The notes beneath the pieces are model-generated. The model was not told the origin of the DNA, made no database searches, and saw nothing but the letters and a program-made list of their open reading frames with translations. A program made the position numbers and the translations under genes. A DNA stretch of 64,000 nt from Eukaryota sp. TZLM1-RC (taxonomy: Eukaryota; Metamonada: BaSk clade), in contig JAUPSS010000004.1 in assembly GCA_040285825.1 (NCBI GenBank), positions 372,001 to 436,000 of the forward strand, in the 5' to 3' direction. Of the stretch, positions 1 through 9,117 are shown piece by piece; the stretch's first letter is position 1, and each line of letters opens with the position of its first letter.

Positions 1-480
1 TGATATCACCATCTGGTGTTAAACACGGTCATCCATTAGGTCTTTTCTTCTTCCATCTTGCAGATCAACTTCTAATGTGTGAATTAAAACAGCAATACCC
101 TGAAATTGAAATTCTGACTTATATGGATGACATTTCAATAATTTGTCCTCATTGATTTATTGGGATAAAATTCTAAAACTCAACAGAGTTGTAATCCAAT
201 TGATCTTTCTTTAAACATTTTTCAATGTTTATTGATTGGTAGAGAGCCTGTTGAGCTTGTTATTGATTACCTAAGTGTTCATTTCATCAATTATTTTGAA
301 CCAGGATGACGATTTTTAGGTTGTCATTTAGGTTTTGATGATCCCGCAATCAACTTTCATCTCTTGCAGCAAGTTTTGAGTGTGAATTTATCGCACTTCC
401 AGATTCAGATCTTGAAAAACATATCAAATTTTTCATTCTCAAGTTGTTTAATTTCCGAAATTCCAAATATATAGTGTTTA
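1..480 (+). pseudogene. LINE-C reverse transcriptase fragment, cut by window start
   Basis: The plus strand reads an RT palm segment: a GVKHGHPLG motif (normally GVKQGDPLGP), then a TYMDD catalytic motif near position 120, followed by stops and frame breaks. Further on, the frame resembles the thumb region of the LINE piece at 20060-20260 (an EKHIKFF-like stretch near 410). The same sequence recurs at 13675-14102 on this strand and in inverse orientation at 32390-32845. It is a dead fragment of a non-LTR retrotransposon; the D-to-H change in QGDP and several stops rule out activity. The upstream part lies outside the window. Confidence 0.75.
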
Positions 481-1529
481 TTGTTAAATGACCACCAATA
501 AACAACTACCCTAAAATTGAGGTGTTTTTGGGCTTTATTATTGTCACTTAATTTTGATTAATACCTTCGAAAATCAATAGTATTGATTTTTGGTCCTTCA
601 GAAGAGTAATCCAGAAACTGGTTTTCAAGAAGGACAGTATTCAGAAAAAAAGAAATGAAAAAGCCAGGCTGTATATATTTATGAAGGGGAGCAGGAGTGA
701 AACTGGAGTTTCAATACTTCAATTGATAAAATCATTCTTGCTGAATTGTTTAAATTCTAGAATTTTTCTAATCATTGATGAAACATTTAAACAAACAAAA
801 TAATACAAAAAATGTTAATTAAAATCACAAGAGGCCTCCTGGTGGTTTTCAGCAAGTTTAAAAGTTCAAAAAGGAAAACAATCAGGTTGAACTTTGATAA
901 CTTAGTAATGGTTACACGAAATTATTACATGATCAGAAAATAAATAAATTATTTATAAAGCTGTTCAAATTCCAATAAAAATTTACCATGAGAAAACTGT
1001 TCAATGAAAAACAAACTTTTTCGTTAACCTTAAAACCTAAAATTAAAAATAAACAGTTGTTAAATTAAAACTTACATGTTGTGTGATCAACACCTCATCA
1101 AAAATCCAATAATAAACCAATGATTTTTGTAAGTTTTTAAAAGCTAATGGAAAATAATTCCATTCATTCTAAATCTGTCATTCAAGGTGATTTAAAGCCT
1201 GAAAACACCTGGTTTGTAAATGCACAAAATTGGCTTTATTGGCATTTACCCCCAAATATGCTGCATTGGATGTAGCAAGGTTAATGAATGTATGTAAAAT
1301 GATCCCTCAATAGACCAAATATTGACAAAATAATTCAGTAAATCAAATTCATTGAGTGGTGGTAATGAAGAAATACAATTACCAAACAAAATTAATTTAA
1401 ATTAAAATTGAATCCTACAAATAAATAAATACTTCTTAAAAAAATCTCTAAAGTAGATAAATAGTAGTCATTGATAAATGCTTTGATAACAAGTGGTCTA
1501 GGGCTTTGTCTGCTTTAAGTTTGGAGTGA

Positions 1530-2560
1530 AATCTCCCAACAATCAAGATACTATGGATAAACTAAAAATACTTCATCCATTGGAAGACCCCAAAAATGGA
1601 TCAAAATTTTTACGGAAATTATACGGAAACTCATCCGTTGATGGCATCAGAAGTATTTTCAGTGATAAAAAAGAGACCACGCGGTAAGTCTGCCGGACTT
1701 TCTCGTATCTCTATTGATCATGTAAAAGCGGCAATTATTTCATCAGAGGATTGTCTTGGTTTATTAACCAAATTTTTCAACAAAATATTGACTGGTCAAC
1801 TCAGATACCCAGAAGAATTAAGAAGTTCTCGTTTGACTGCACTTGTCAAAAATTCAAAAATGGATTTTCGTCCTATTGCAGTCTCTGAGAGCTTACAAAA
1901 TATTTTTTCTGCGTGTTGCTTGAGCAGGTTCAATGAGAAAGCAAAAAAGAGTTTATTACCCTTTCAGTATGAAATTAATACCACTGATGGAGTCTCTTCA
2001 GCGATATTTGCTACAAATGTATTATTTCGCCAAAATGAATCCAATGTTTGTATGTCATTGGATTTTAGTAATGCATGCAATTCACTCAGTCGTTGCAGTA
2101 TCCATGGTGCTTTATTGCAAAATATGCCGGAATTGATGCCGTATTTTCAATCAACATATAGCACATATTCTAATTTACATTTTGGTAATTCCATTTTGAG
2201 TTCATCAAGTGGTGTAAAGCAAGGAGATCCGTTAGGACCTCTTTTGTTTTGTTTATCCATTCATCCTATTTTATTACAAATTCAAATATGATAGATATGG
2301 ATGATGTTGTTCTTATAGGTGACTTAACCATTGTTAGAGAAGCAACTATGTGTTTTAAAGAATTACTAGAATTGGTGCATGAGAAGTCAATTGGATCAAT
2401 GAAGTCCCAGTAGTTCTGAGTTAATGATATTTGAGTTGAGTAAAGAACACAACAAGATAATAATAGTGAGGAATTTAGATTTGAAAAAGATCAAACAAGC
2501 ACCAAACCAAGTCAAATTCGGTGAAGTAAAAGGACTGGCAATTGGATCTTCAAGGTAGTT
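1530..2560 (+). pseudogene. LINE-A reverse transcriptase fragment (left arm)
   Basis: An ORF from 1596 to 2291 encodes the finger and palm part of a non-LTR RT. It contains a GKSAGLSRISIDHVK segment (RT motif 1), FRPIAV (motif 2), SLDFSNACNSL (catalytic motif A, F/Y-x-D class) and GVKQGDPLGP (motif B). The frame stops at 2291, just ahead of the MDDVVLIGD motif C, which follows in another frame from about 2297 because roughly 20 residues are missing relative to the copy at 9118. Downstream the frame is broken repeatedly. The related copy at 9118-11205 shows that the complete protein ends in a CCHC and endonuclease domain. Not functional. Confidence 0.85.
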
Positions 2561-2689
2561 CAAAAGATTGTGAAATTACTTTGAATACTTGGTCTTACTT
2601 GAAGTAGCAAAAAGAATTTAAGAACAGATCTTAATTGGTAATATAAACAAAATAAAAAGAGTATTAAGTTCGAAACATTTAAAATCAGT

Positions 2690-3012
2690 AAATCTGGATA
2701 CATCCGATCGATCGGCTATATGGACAATCAAGGTGTCAATCAGCGCGGCCAAAGTGCAGGTATTAAAGCGATTCACTGATGACGTGGTGTGGCGTGGCAT
2801 TTGGTCATTGCAAGAACAAACACCGTATCAAACGGGAACTGAGTGCGATGAAGAGAGAGAGAGAGGTTGAGCGAGCATAGTCTTCTGAGACAACTATAAG
2901 AGAAAACGATGGTGGCTTCACAAAGTCATCATTTCAACAAATTTTAGCAGAAATCATGAGGGCACATGTGCAGTATCAAAGGGCCATTCATAGGCTAGTG
3001 ACAAGGTGTTGA
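2690..3012 (+). pseudogene. Broken copy of a small unknown reading frame
   Basis: This is the inverted-repeat partner of the open frame at 29855-30170 and is more GC-rich than its surroundings. Here the frame is broken by an AG-rich expansion near 2850-2868 and a TAG where the partner has TTG (near 2878). I do not recognise the product. Confidence 0.4.
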
Positions 3013-3091
3013 TCACACAACATGTAAGTTTTACAGTATAAGAATTGCAAATTTGACTTAGTATTAATGACCATTTATACAACATACCTTG

Positions 3092-3445
3092 ATGTACCTT
3101 GTTTTACATTGTTGTTACTTTGATGTTTTTGAGTTTGTTCATTTTTGTGGTTTAGATTCTTACACTTTAGATGTGGCATGTGGTGTCTTAAATTGTTATT
3201 TTGAAATTGTTGAGTTTGATTATTATGTTTATAGTTTATTTTTTCAATCAAGAAGCTGCCAACATCTTCTATCAACAAACCCATTTACTGTTGATTTAAC
3301 AATGGATGGAGATGTTGAAGCAAATCCTGGTCCCAGAAAGAGAAGATCTAGTTTTGAATCAACTCCTCCATCAAAAATTATAAGAAATGCAATTTTTGAC
3401 CAACAAACATCAAAGCGTAAGCTAAAAAACAACAAAAAGCACTGA
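3092..3445 (+). CDS. Short ORF with canonical 2A-like ribosome-skipping motif and basic tail
   Basis: The 117-residue frame begins with a hydrophobic, Cys- and aromatic-rich stretch, then carries DVEANPGP at residues 74-81 (bases 3311-3334), an exact match to the D-x-E-x-N-P-G-P consensus of class 1 2A peptides. Directly after it come RKRR and a second lysine-rich cluster (KRKLKNNKK) that look like nuclear targeting signals. 2A motifs of this type are known near the N-terminus of some non-LTR retrotransposon proteins, and some double as signal sequences. The frame ends 35 bases before a Fanzor-like C-terminal fragment on the same strand, so it may be the start of that protein after an internal deletion. 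It could instead be the leader of a lost LINE ORF. The motif is certain; its activity and host gene are not. Just upstream, at 3088, the large inverted repeat ends. Confidence 0.55.
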   Translation: MYLVLHCCYFDVFEFVHFCGLDSYTLDVACGVLNCYFEIVEFDYYVYSLFFQSRSCQHLLSTNPFTVDLTMDGDVEANPGPRKRRSSFESTPPSKIIRNAIFDQQTSKRKLKNNKKH

Positions 3446-3479
3446 ACCGAGAAATTTGTATTGAGAATACAATCCAAAA

Positions 3480-3915
3480 GAAACTTTAATTCTACTGGGT
3501 GATTATAGTAAAAAAGGTTCCAAGAATTTGAAACATCATAGACCTACTCCAGGCATTGGATGGATCCAATTTCTGAAAATAAATGGTTTTGAAGTATTGA
3601 TGATTAATGAAGCTTTTACTTCAGCAAAATGTCCTGGTTGTTTTGAAAAGGTTGCTACGTTTTTGAGAGTAACAAACCCCAGAGTGTATAGAAGAGAAAA
3701 GACTCCTGTTACTACATGTCATGATTTATTAGCTTGTAACAGTGAGAGTTGCAAACTCAGTAACAAAGGCTCAACAAAGCTTTTCAATAGAAATATGCTG
3801 GCTTGTCTGAATATATTTGCAATTGCTGAAGTCAGAATGAGTGGTAATGAAAGGCCTCAGTATCTGTGTAATAGATAGTTTTTGTAATTATTCCACACGA
3901 AAATTGATCGTGTAT
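3480..3915 (+). pseudogene. Fanzor/TnpB-like nuclease, C-terminal fragment
   Basis: The frame (ORF 3528-3878, with readable sequence from about 3480) holds a GDYSKKGSKN segment, then INEAFTSAKCPGC, a later CNSESC, and NRNMLACLNIFAIAE. This order matches the C-terminal half of TnpB/Fanzor proteins: RuvC-II glutamate, TS-K-C-x2-C zinc ribbon, second C-x-x-x-C pair, and the terminal RuvC-III motif normally written NRD-x-NA-x-NI. The RuvC-III aspartate is Asn here, as in the second copy at 26410-27584. The N-terminal two thirds are absent. Similarity to the second copy continues some 35 bases past the stop and ends at the start of an RCC1 gene. RNA-guided DNA cleavage is known for active Fanzors; nothing suggests activity here. 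Confidence 0.65.
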
Positions 3916-3917
3916 TT

Positions 3918-5930
3918 ATGGGAATTTCCCACACTTCTTGCTTCACTTTGATGTCTGATATCATTAAACAAGAAATCAACTCTATCTCTGCTAGCCATCA
4001 TACCCTCATTCTCACCAATTCAGGTTACTGTTATGGTTGTGGAAGTAACACATACAACAACGTCTTCTTCAGTGATCTCAGTGATTACCTCCTTCCGATC
4101 AAACTGCCAGTCACTAACATAAGGTCAATTGCAGCTGGATTTGGACATTCTCTAGCATTGACAGTAGATGGGGAAGTCTATGCATGGGGTTCAAATATAG
4201 TTCATGAGATTAATTCTTCAAACAATCAAATTCTGCCAATCATCAACGTGCAATTGCCTTATTTAATTACCCAAGTGTTTGCAAGTAACTGGAGCTCCTT
4301 TGCACTTACTATTGGTGGTTACGTCCTGCATTGGGGTAACGGTGTAGAAAGGTCCATCATTAAAGGATTAAGTAATGTTGTTTTCCTAGATTGCTTTAAA
4401 GGGAATTTTGTTTGTGGAACTTCTACAAATGAATTATTTTTGTATTATGAAAATCAAGCAATTGATACATTTGTTTTGGAAAATGTGGGAAATTTTGAAG
4501 GAAAATCATGTTGTGGGTTTACTGAACTGGCTGAATCAAATATTTTCCACATTGCTATTATCAATCTTGAAAATATTGTTTTTGAAGTAACGTTTAATTT
4601 TCAAAGCAAAACTTGGTCTAATCCTGTGTTTATTCTAGGTTTAAATAATGTAAAATCAATTAAATCTGGTGAAGGATTTTTTGTTGCCCTCACAACAGAT
4701 GGAAGTGTTTTTTATTGGGGTAACACATCTAGATTATTTCAAAATGACGATGATGTTTATTCTTTTTCAGTTAAACCAATAACATCCCTAGAAAATATAG
4801 AAGGTATTTCTGTTGGTCCAACTCATTTATTTGCTTTCAATGGTAATTGTGTTTATGCAGTGGGTCAGAATTATTTCGGACAATTAGGAACTGGTGATTA
4901 CAAGAATGAAGTAAATCCACTAGTGGTTCTCGGGTCAGAAACATGTGGAATCTTTGAGAAATCAACAGAATTTACCATGAATTTGTTTCCACATTTGATC
5001 AAAACTGTCCTTCTAAAAATACTTGATTATTACAACAATAATTACAGCAATGCGAAATTTGTGAAGACGATGTTCCTATCAAAATACGCTCTCAGTAAAC
5101 AGTTTTTCTGCTTTTGTTCTCAGTTACTATCAACTTATTCTTTTAGGAATCATTTTCTAAACATTTGTGATTTAGGTGATATTAAGAATTCAAAAGTTAC
5201 AATATCTTTGTGTACACAATATTTTAAATTAAATCAAGTCAATAATGTTATTACTGATTTACACTTGATAACTGACACAGTTGAACATCTCAAATTAATT
5301 CAAACTAAATGTCCCAATTTATTATCATTTTCCATCTCCAAAGGGGATTCACCTATTGATCACATGACTGATTTTGATTTTTTGAATAAAACAAAGCTCA
5401 GATATATTCAAATCAATTATCCAATACTTGATTTTCCAAAGCTACCAAGTTCTCTGACAAAGTTGGTTGTTAGTGATGAATCTTATTTGTTCAACCGTGG
5501 ACGTATTGACCTATCTTATTTATATAGACTCAAGGATGTTACTGTTAGTGGATTTCATCTATCCAATGCACTGGCTTCTGGTCTATTTTTACTTCCTCCT
5601 ATTGTTTCAAGATTAACAATCGAAGGATACAGTTTACGTTTTGGTGAATTTATTAAATTTCCAATGTTGAAAGAGTTGGTGTTGATTGTGTCGTTTTATC
5701 AAGTTCACAATGTGAAAGAGTCTTGTTTTCCATCTTTAAGTTTTTTACAGTTCAAAAAAATTGGATCTGGTTTTAATGACAATCCTCAGTTTTGCCCAAT
5801 TAGGCTCAATAAGGAGGGTAGGATCAAGTCGGTTGTTAAAATGAAACATGGATTCCTCACAGCATTACTGGCCTTTCCTTATTGGATTCAATATTGTTAT
5901 CAAAAAGAGGTTGAAGAGTTGTTTATTTAG
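3918..5930 (+). CDS. RCC1-repeat protein with leucine-rich C-terminal half
   Basis: A complete 670-residue ORF. The first half is built of RCC1-type blade repeats: alternating VYAWGSN, HSLALTVDGE-like and FFVALTTDGSVFYWG segments, ending with the signature block AVGQNYFGQLGTGD near residues 315-330. The second half (about 360-670) has irregular leucine-rich units (LPSSLTKLVV, SRLTIEGYSL, PMLKELVLIV). RCC1 propellers are protein- or GTPase-binding scaffolds; LRRs also bind proteins, so an adaptor role is reasonable but unproven. Two relatives lie in this window: a pseudogene at 6768-8637 and an intact gene at 17823-20042. This member is the most divergent. No membrane segment or signal peptide is seen. 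Confidence 0.85.
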   Translation: MGISHTSCFTLMSDIIKQEINSISASHHTLILTNSGYCYGCGSNTYNNVFFSDLSDYLLPIKLPVTNIRSIAAGFGHSLALTVDGEVYAWGSNIVHEINSSNNQILPIINVQLPYLITQVFASNWSSFALTIGGYVLHWGNGVERSIIKGLSNVVFLDCFKGNFVCGTSTNELFLYYENQAIDTFVLENVGNFEGKSCCGFTELAESNIFHIAIINLENIVFEVTFNFQSKTWSNPVFILGLNNVKSIKSGEGFFVALTTDGSVFYWGNTSRLFQNDDDVYSFSVKPITSLENIEGISVGPTHLFAFNGNCVYAVGQNYFGQLGTGDYKNEVNPLVVLGSETCGIFEKSTEFTMNLFPHLIKTVLLKILDYYNNNYSNAKFVKTMFLSKYALSKQFFCFCSQLLSTYSFRNHFLNICDLGDIKNSKVTISLCTQYFKLNQVNNVITDLHLITDTVEHLKLIQTKCPNLLSFSISKGDSPIDHMTDFDFLNKTKLRYIQINYPILDFPKLPSSLTKLVVSDESYLFNRGRIDLSYLYRLKDVTVSGFHLSNALASGLFLLPPIVSRLTIEGYSLRFGEFIKFPMLKELVLIVSFYQVHNVKESCFPSLSFLQFKKIGSGFNDNPQFCPIRLNKEGRIKSVVKMKHGFLTALLAFPYWIQYCYQKEVEELFI

Positions 5931-6767
5931 TCAAAGTATGACCTCGGATATCTCCAATTCGAAAACAGTTTAAATAGTTGTTTACTTTTAATTGTTGATG
6001 AAAATGACTTGTGGCTATGGACCACAGCCTGTTTATTGTTGATTTAAACAGTTTTTTTATAACATTGTTAGAAAAATAATCATTAAATTTTTCCAATACA
6101 TCTTACTCGAAATTTTCACAAGATATGTATTGATTGTTGTTTTTGTTGAATCTTAATGACAAACTGTTTGAATGGTAAAAAGGCAATTGCTGTGACTTGA
6201 AACATACTCGCGAATTATAGCAATTTCAATTTTGATTTTTAAATCATTTTTAACAGTTTTTTGTATAAATTGTTATTTAAAACAAAACCCTAATATCAAT
6301 TGTTTATTCAATTACTCAAAATTAAGCAAAAATAACGAACTATTTACCCCGATTAGGTCAGTGACGATGAATCTTTCAGAAATAGAAAATCTTTCAGTAT
6401 CAACTATGGAGTTCTCATTATCATCACCTGAAAATTTTTATGTTTTCGGTTACTTCTTCGTATTGGTGCAGTTGTCATCCAGATTACCACTGATAGTGAC
6501 TCCAGAAAGATGTTGTCATGAGTTGAGGCGAATTTTAAGGCTGTTGTTCCATAACATCATCTTTCATAATCAATGATTGTGAAGCTATAACTTTATTGTG
6601 TGTGTTTTAACATCAAGAACTGCATAAATGTGGTTACTCAAGCAGTATCCAAAAATCACACAACAAATGATTTGGTTTATAACTACAGTTTAAAATGATG
6701 ATTTTTGATCTTTCAAAATGTATTTTGCTGGACATTTCAACATCAAAAACTGCATAAATGTGGCCAA
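5931..6767. other. Intergenic region with a 25-bp direct repeat
   Basis: AT-rich DNA between two RCC1-family copies. A frame with ATG at 6367 (about 69 codons, plus strand) has no recognisable product and I do not call it. A 25-bp segment occurs at 6609-6633 and again at 6739-6763 with one mismatch; the second copy ends five bases before similarity to the RCC1 duplication begins. Confidence 0.5.
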
Positions 6768-8637
6768 TTCTGCCCAACGCTGCTAAATCAATCATTTTGC
6801 CAATCAAATTACCCCAAACTAATACCACCCAAATTTCTGGTCATTCCCGACACTTTTCTTATTCCTTTATTTTAACATTAAGAGGATATTTATTTGGTTG
6901 GGTTTGGTATTCAAATAACCAAATTTCTTTAATTGATATTCCTTATTACATAGAAAGGGTATTTCCCTTTGGTTTTGAATACATTTTTGCTTTACTAAAA
7001 ATGGTTTGGTTATTGGTTTGAAATTTAATCCCGTTTTCGAAGTAATTAAGTTTGATTTAATTAATATTGTTTATTTAAATGTGTTGGTAGATGGTGATTC
7101 TTTTATTGGTATTGATTCCAAAAATGATTTTTTCTATTTTGATCATGTGGAAAATACCTTGACCAAATTTCCGATCAATAATTTCTTAACTCCAAAAGTA
7201 TCCTATGATCATTCAATCATTTTTGATGGTGATTTACTTGTTCTTGATGTTGATGGAAATGTTTGGAAGTTCGCGGAGGAGTATGATGATCATTATCTTG
7301 GTAATCCTTTTACTAAACCCATCAAAGTTGAAGGTTTGGGCAATATTGTTTCTGTTGCTGGTTATAGTGGCATTTATGCTGCTGTTGATGACAATGGTAA
7401 AGTTTTTGTGTAGGGCTTATTGTTTAGATTAAGTGATGTTTATGAAGAATATTGTTATTATCAACCAATCTCCATCGAAGCTTTCACTAATATAGAAAGT
7501 GTTTCAGTAGGTCGTGAATTCTTGTTTGCCTACAACAAAAACACTGTTTGGGCTTGGGGAAGGAACGATAAAGGTCAATTAGGTACAGGTGATTTGATTG
7601 ATCGACTGCAACCTGTCAAAGTATTTGGATCTGAAATATTTGGATCCATCATTTATCCCAAACCCAATTTTGGTAGAATTTATTTGGATTTAATTAAACT
7701 TATTTATAACGAATATTTAAATCTTTTATTCATGTCAGTTGGTAATCAGCTCTATGTTAGAGCTAAATTTTGCCCAAAATGTTCAATTAGCAAGAGAGTG
7801 GCTCTCCTTGCCAAGGAAGTATTTGGAGGTCACCCAATAAATAATATGGTCTATTTAAAAGATCCTCACAATTTGTTTTTAAACAGCAATGTTTCTGTTC
7901 TGCAACTCCAATTGTTCAATGATTTCAAAGGCCCTAGAATAATGAATAATAAAATTCAACAATTGGAGATTTACTACGATATGGTTGATTATGATCCAGA
8001 ATTAGTAACGCTTTTCCCAAATGTGGAGGTAGTTAAGCTTTTTCACAGGTTGAAATCTAATTTGAGGTTAAACTTGGCTTATTTATCACGTTTGAAAAGT
8101 TTAGAGCTTCATTGTTTCATTATTGTAGAACAATTACCTACTTCACTAGTGAAGTTAGTGCTTGGAAATAATGTCAGGCAAATTGGTGATTTGAGCCACC
8201 TGAAATCATTAAAACAATTGTTGGTGCTTTATTTTGAACTCTCTCACAGAATGGTAAGAGGAGAAATACCTTTACCTCAATCAATTGTTAGAATGGAAGT
8301 GCGATTGATTGATCCTATTATTGTTAAACTGCATTTATCAAACTTGAAAGAATTACTAATTCATTATGGTGCTCCAGTTAATATCACAAAACATAACTTT
8401 CCTTCTTTAAGATTTGTTCAATTCATAAGACCGTCATTGGAAAAATTGTCGGATTCTACTCTATCTTCAACAAATCTTATCAATCAAGGTTTAATTAAAT
8501 CTGTTCAACTAATTAATTATGAATATTTAGTGGAATTGTCCTGCTTTCCGAGGTGGATTCACTATCCATCCATTCGTTGTATAGTGGACTTGTACAATCA
8601 TTATTCAAAGACAAATGAAGAAGATGTGAATCAATAG
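6768..8637 (+). pseudogene. RCC1-LRR pseudogene, 5'-truncated
   Basis: The region is a close copy of the gene at 17823-20042 from its residue about 117 to the last codon. The promoter and N-terminal Ser/Pro-rich region are missing. Two clear lesions break it. One base is lost in a TTTA run near 6994, shifting the frame (ends at 7021, resumes at 7006). A TGG-to-TAG change near 7411 turns the Trp of VFVWG into a stop. The remaining pieces (7006-7413 and 7420-8637) still read well, including VWAWGRNDKGQLGTGD and the LRR-like C-terminal half, so decay is fairly recent. Confidence 0.9.
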
Positions 8638-9009
8638 AAATAGAGTCATTTTAATGACTACCATTAACAGGAATTGGTTTTTCAACAAGTGTCTTAGTAT
8701 ACAATTTTTAGAGATAATACACTACAATTTATCATTATTCTATTTGTTTAATAGTAGCTTTGCTTAACTCAATTTGTTCAACCATTACATTTGTAGAAGC
8801 TAGACAATCATTAATTGAAGTTTGGTGAAACGAATACTGAATTGAAAATGGAGCAACAGAAACTGCTTTTTCTTTTGACTTTGTTGTGCTAAAATTGTAA
8901 AACTATTTGAGTTTTTTATATAACTTTTTTGGATGTTTAGAACATTTTTCGTTTCTTCAATTCAAAGTTAATTGGCAAAATTCACCCAACATTCCTAGAG
9001 TCGTTAAGC

Positions 9010-9112
9010 TTTGGAAATTTTCAAATAAACGGTGTAGAGGAAATCATGGATCACTGAATTTCGTCCCATTAGTTCTTAGTTTATTTTATTAAGTGTTGTA
9101 ATTCTATAAAAT
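9010..9112 (+). repeat. LINE-B 3'-end relic downstream of the RCC1 pseudogene
   Basis: A GTAGAGGAAATC-like stretch followed by CGTCCCATTAGTT and a TTTATTAAGTGT tail matches the last codons and 3' untranslated tail of the LINE-B copies that end near 12305 and 13670. Only about 100 bases of the element remain. The same relic lies behind the intact RCC1 gene (17335-17440), so insertion preceded the gene duplication. Confidence 0.6.
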
Positions 9113-9117
9113 ATTAT

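Larger units (their letters stand above)
1..3088. repeat. Left arm of a 3.07-kb inverted repeat
   Basis: Reading 29779-32845 in reverse complement gives this segment almost base for base, with scattered substitutions and small indels. Base 1 pairs with about 32845 and base 3088 with 29779, where similarity stops abruptly. The arm holds a LINE-C RT scrap, a non-coding stretch (481-1530) in which I see no gene, a LINE-A RT, and a small reading frame near 2690-3012. Both arms share the same internal break in the RT just before YMDD, so the duplication happened after the element had died. Confidence 0.9.
6768..9117 (+). repeat. Inverted segmental duplication, left copy
   Basis: Bases 6768-9117 match the reverse complement of about 17330-19694. 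The match covers the RCC1-LRR coding region from the middle of its N-terminal part plus about 480 bases of 3' flank, including a small LINE-B tail. The right copy carries the intact gene, so this is the derived copy. Confidence 0.88.

Noticed and set aside
2618-2800. Minus-strand ORF and its partner at 30063-30302
   Set aside because: Antisense to the better supported small frame in the inverted repeat; no features of its own.
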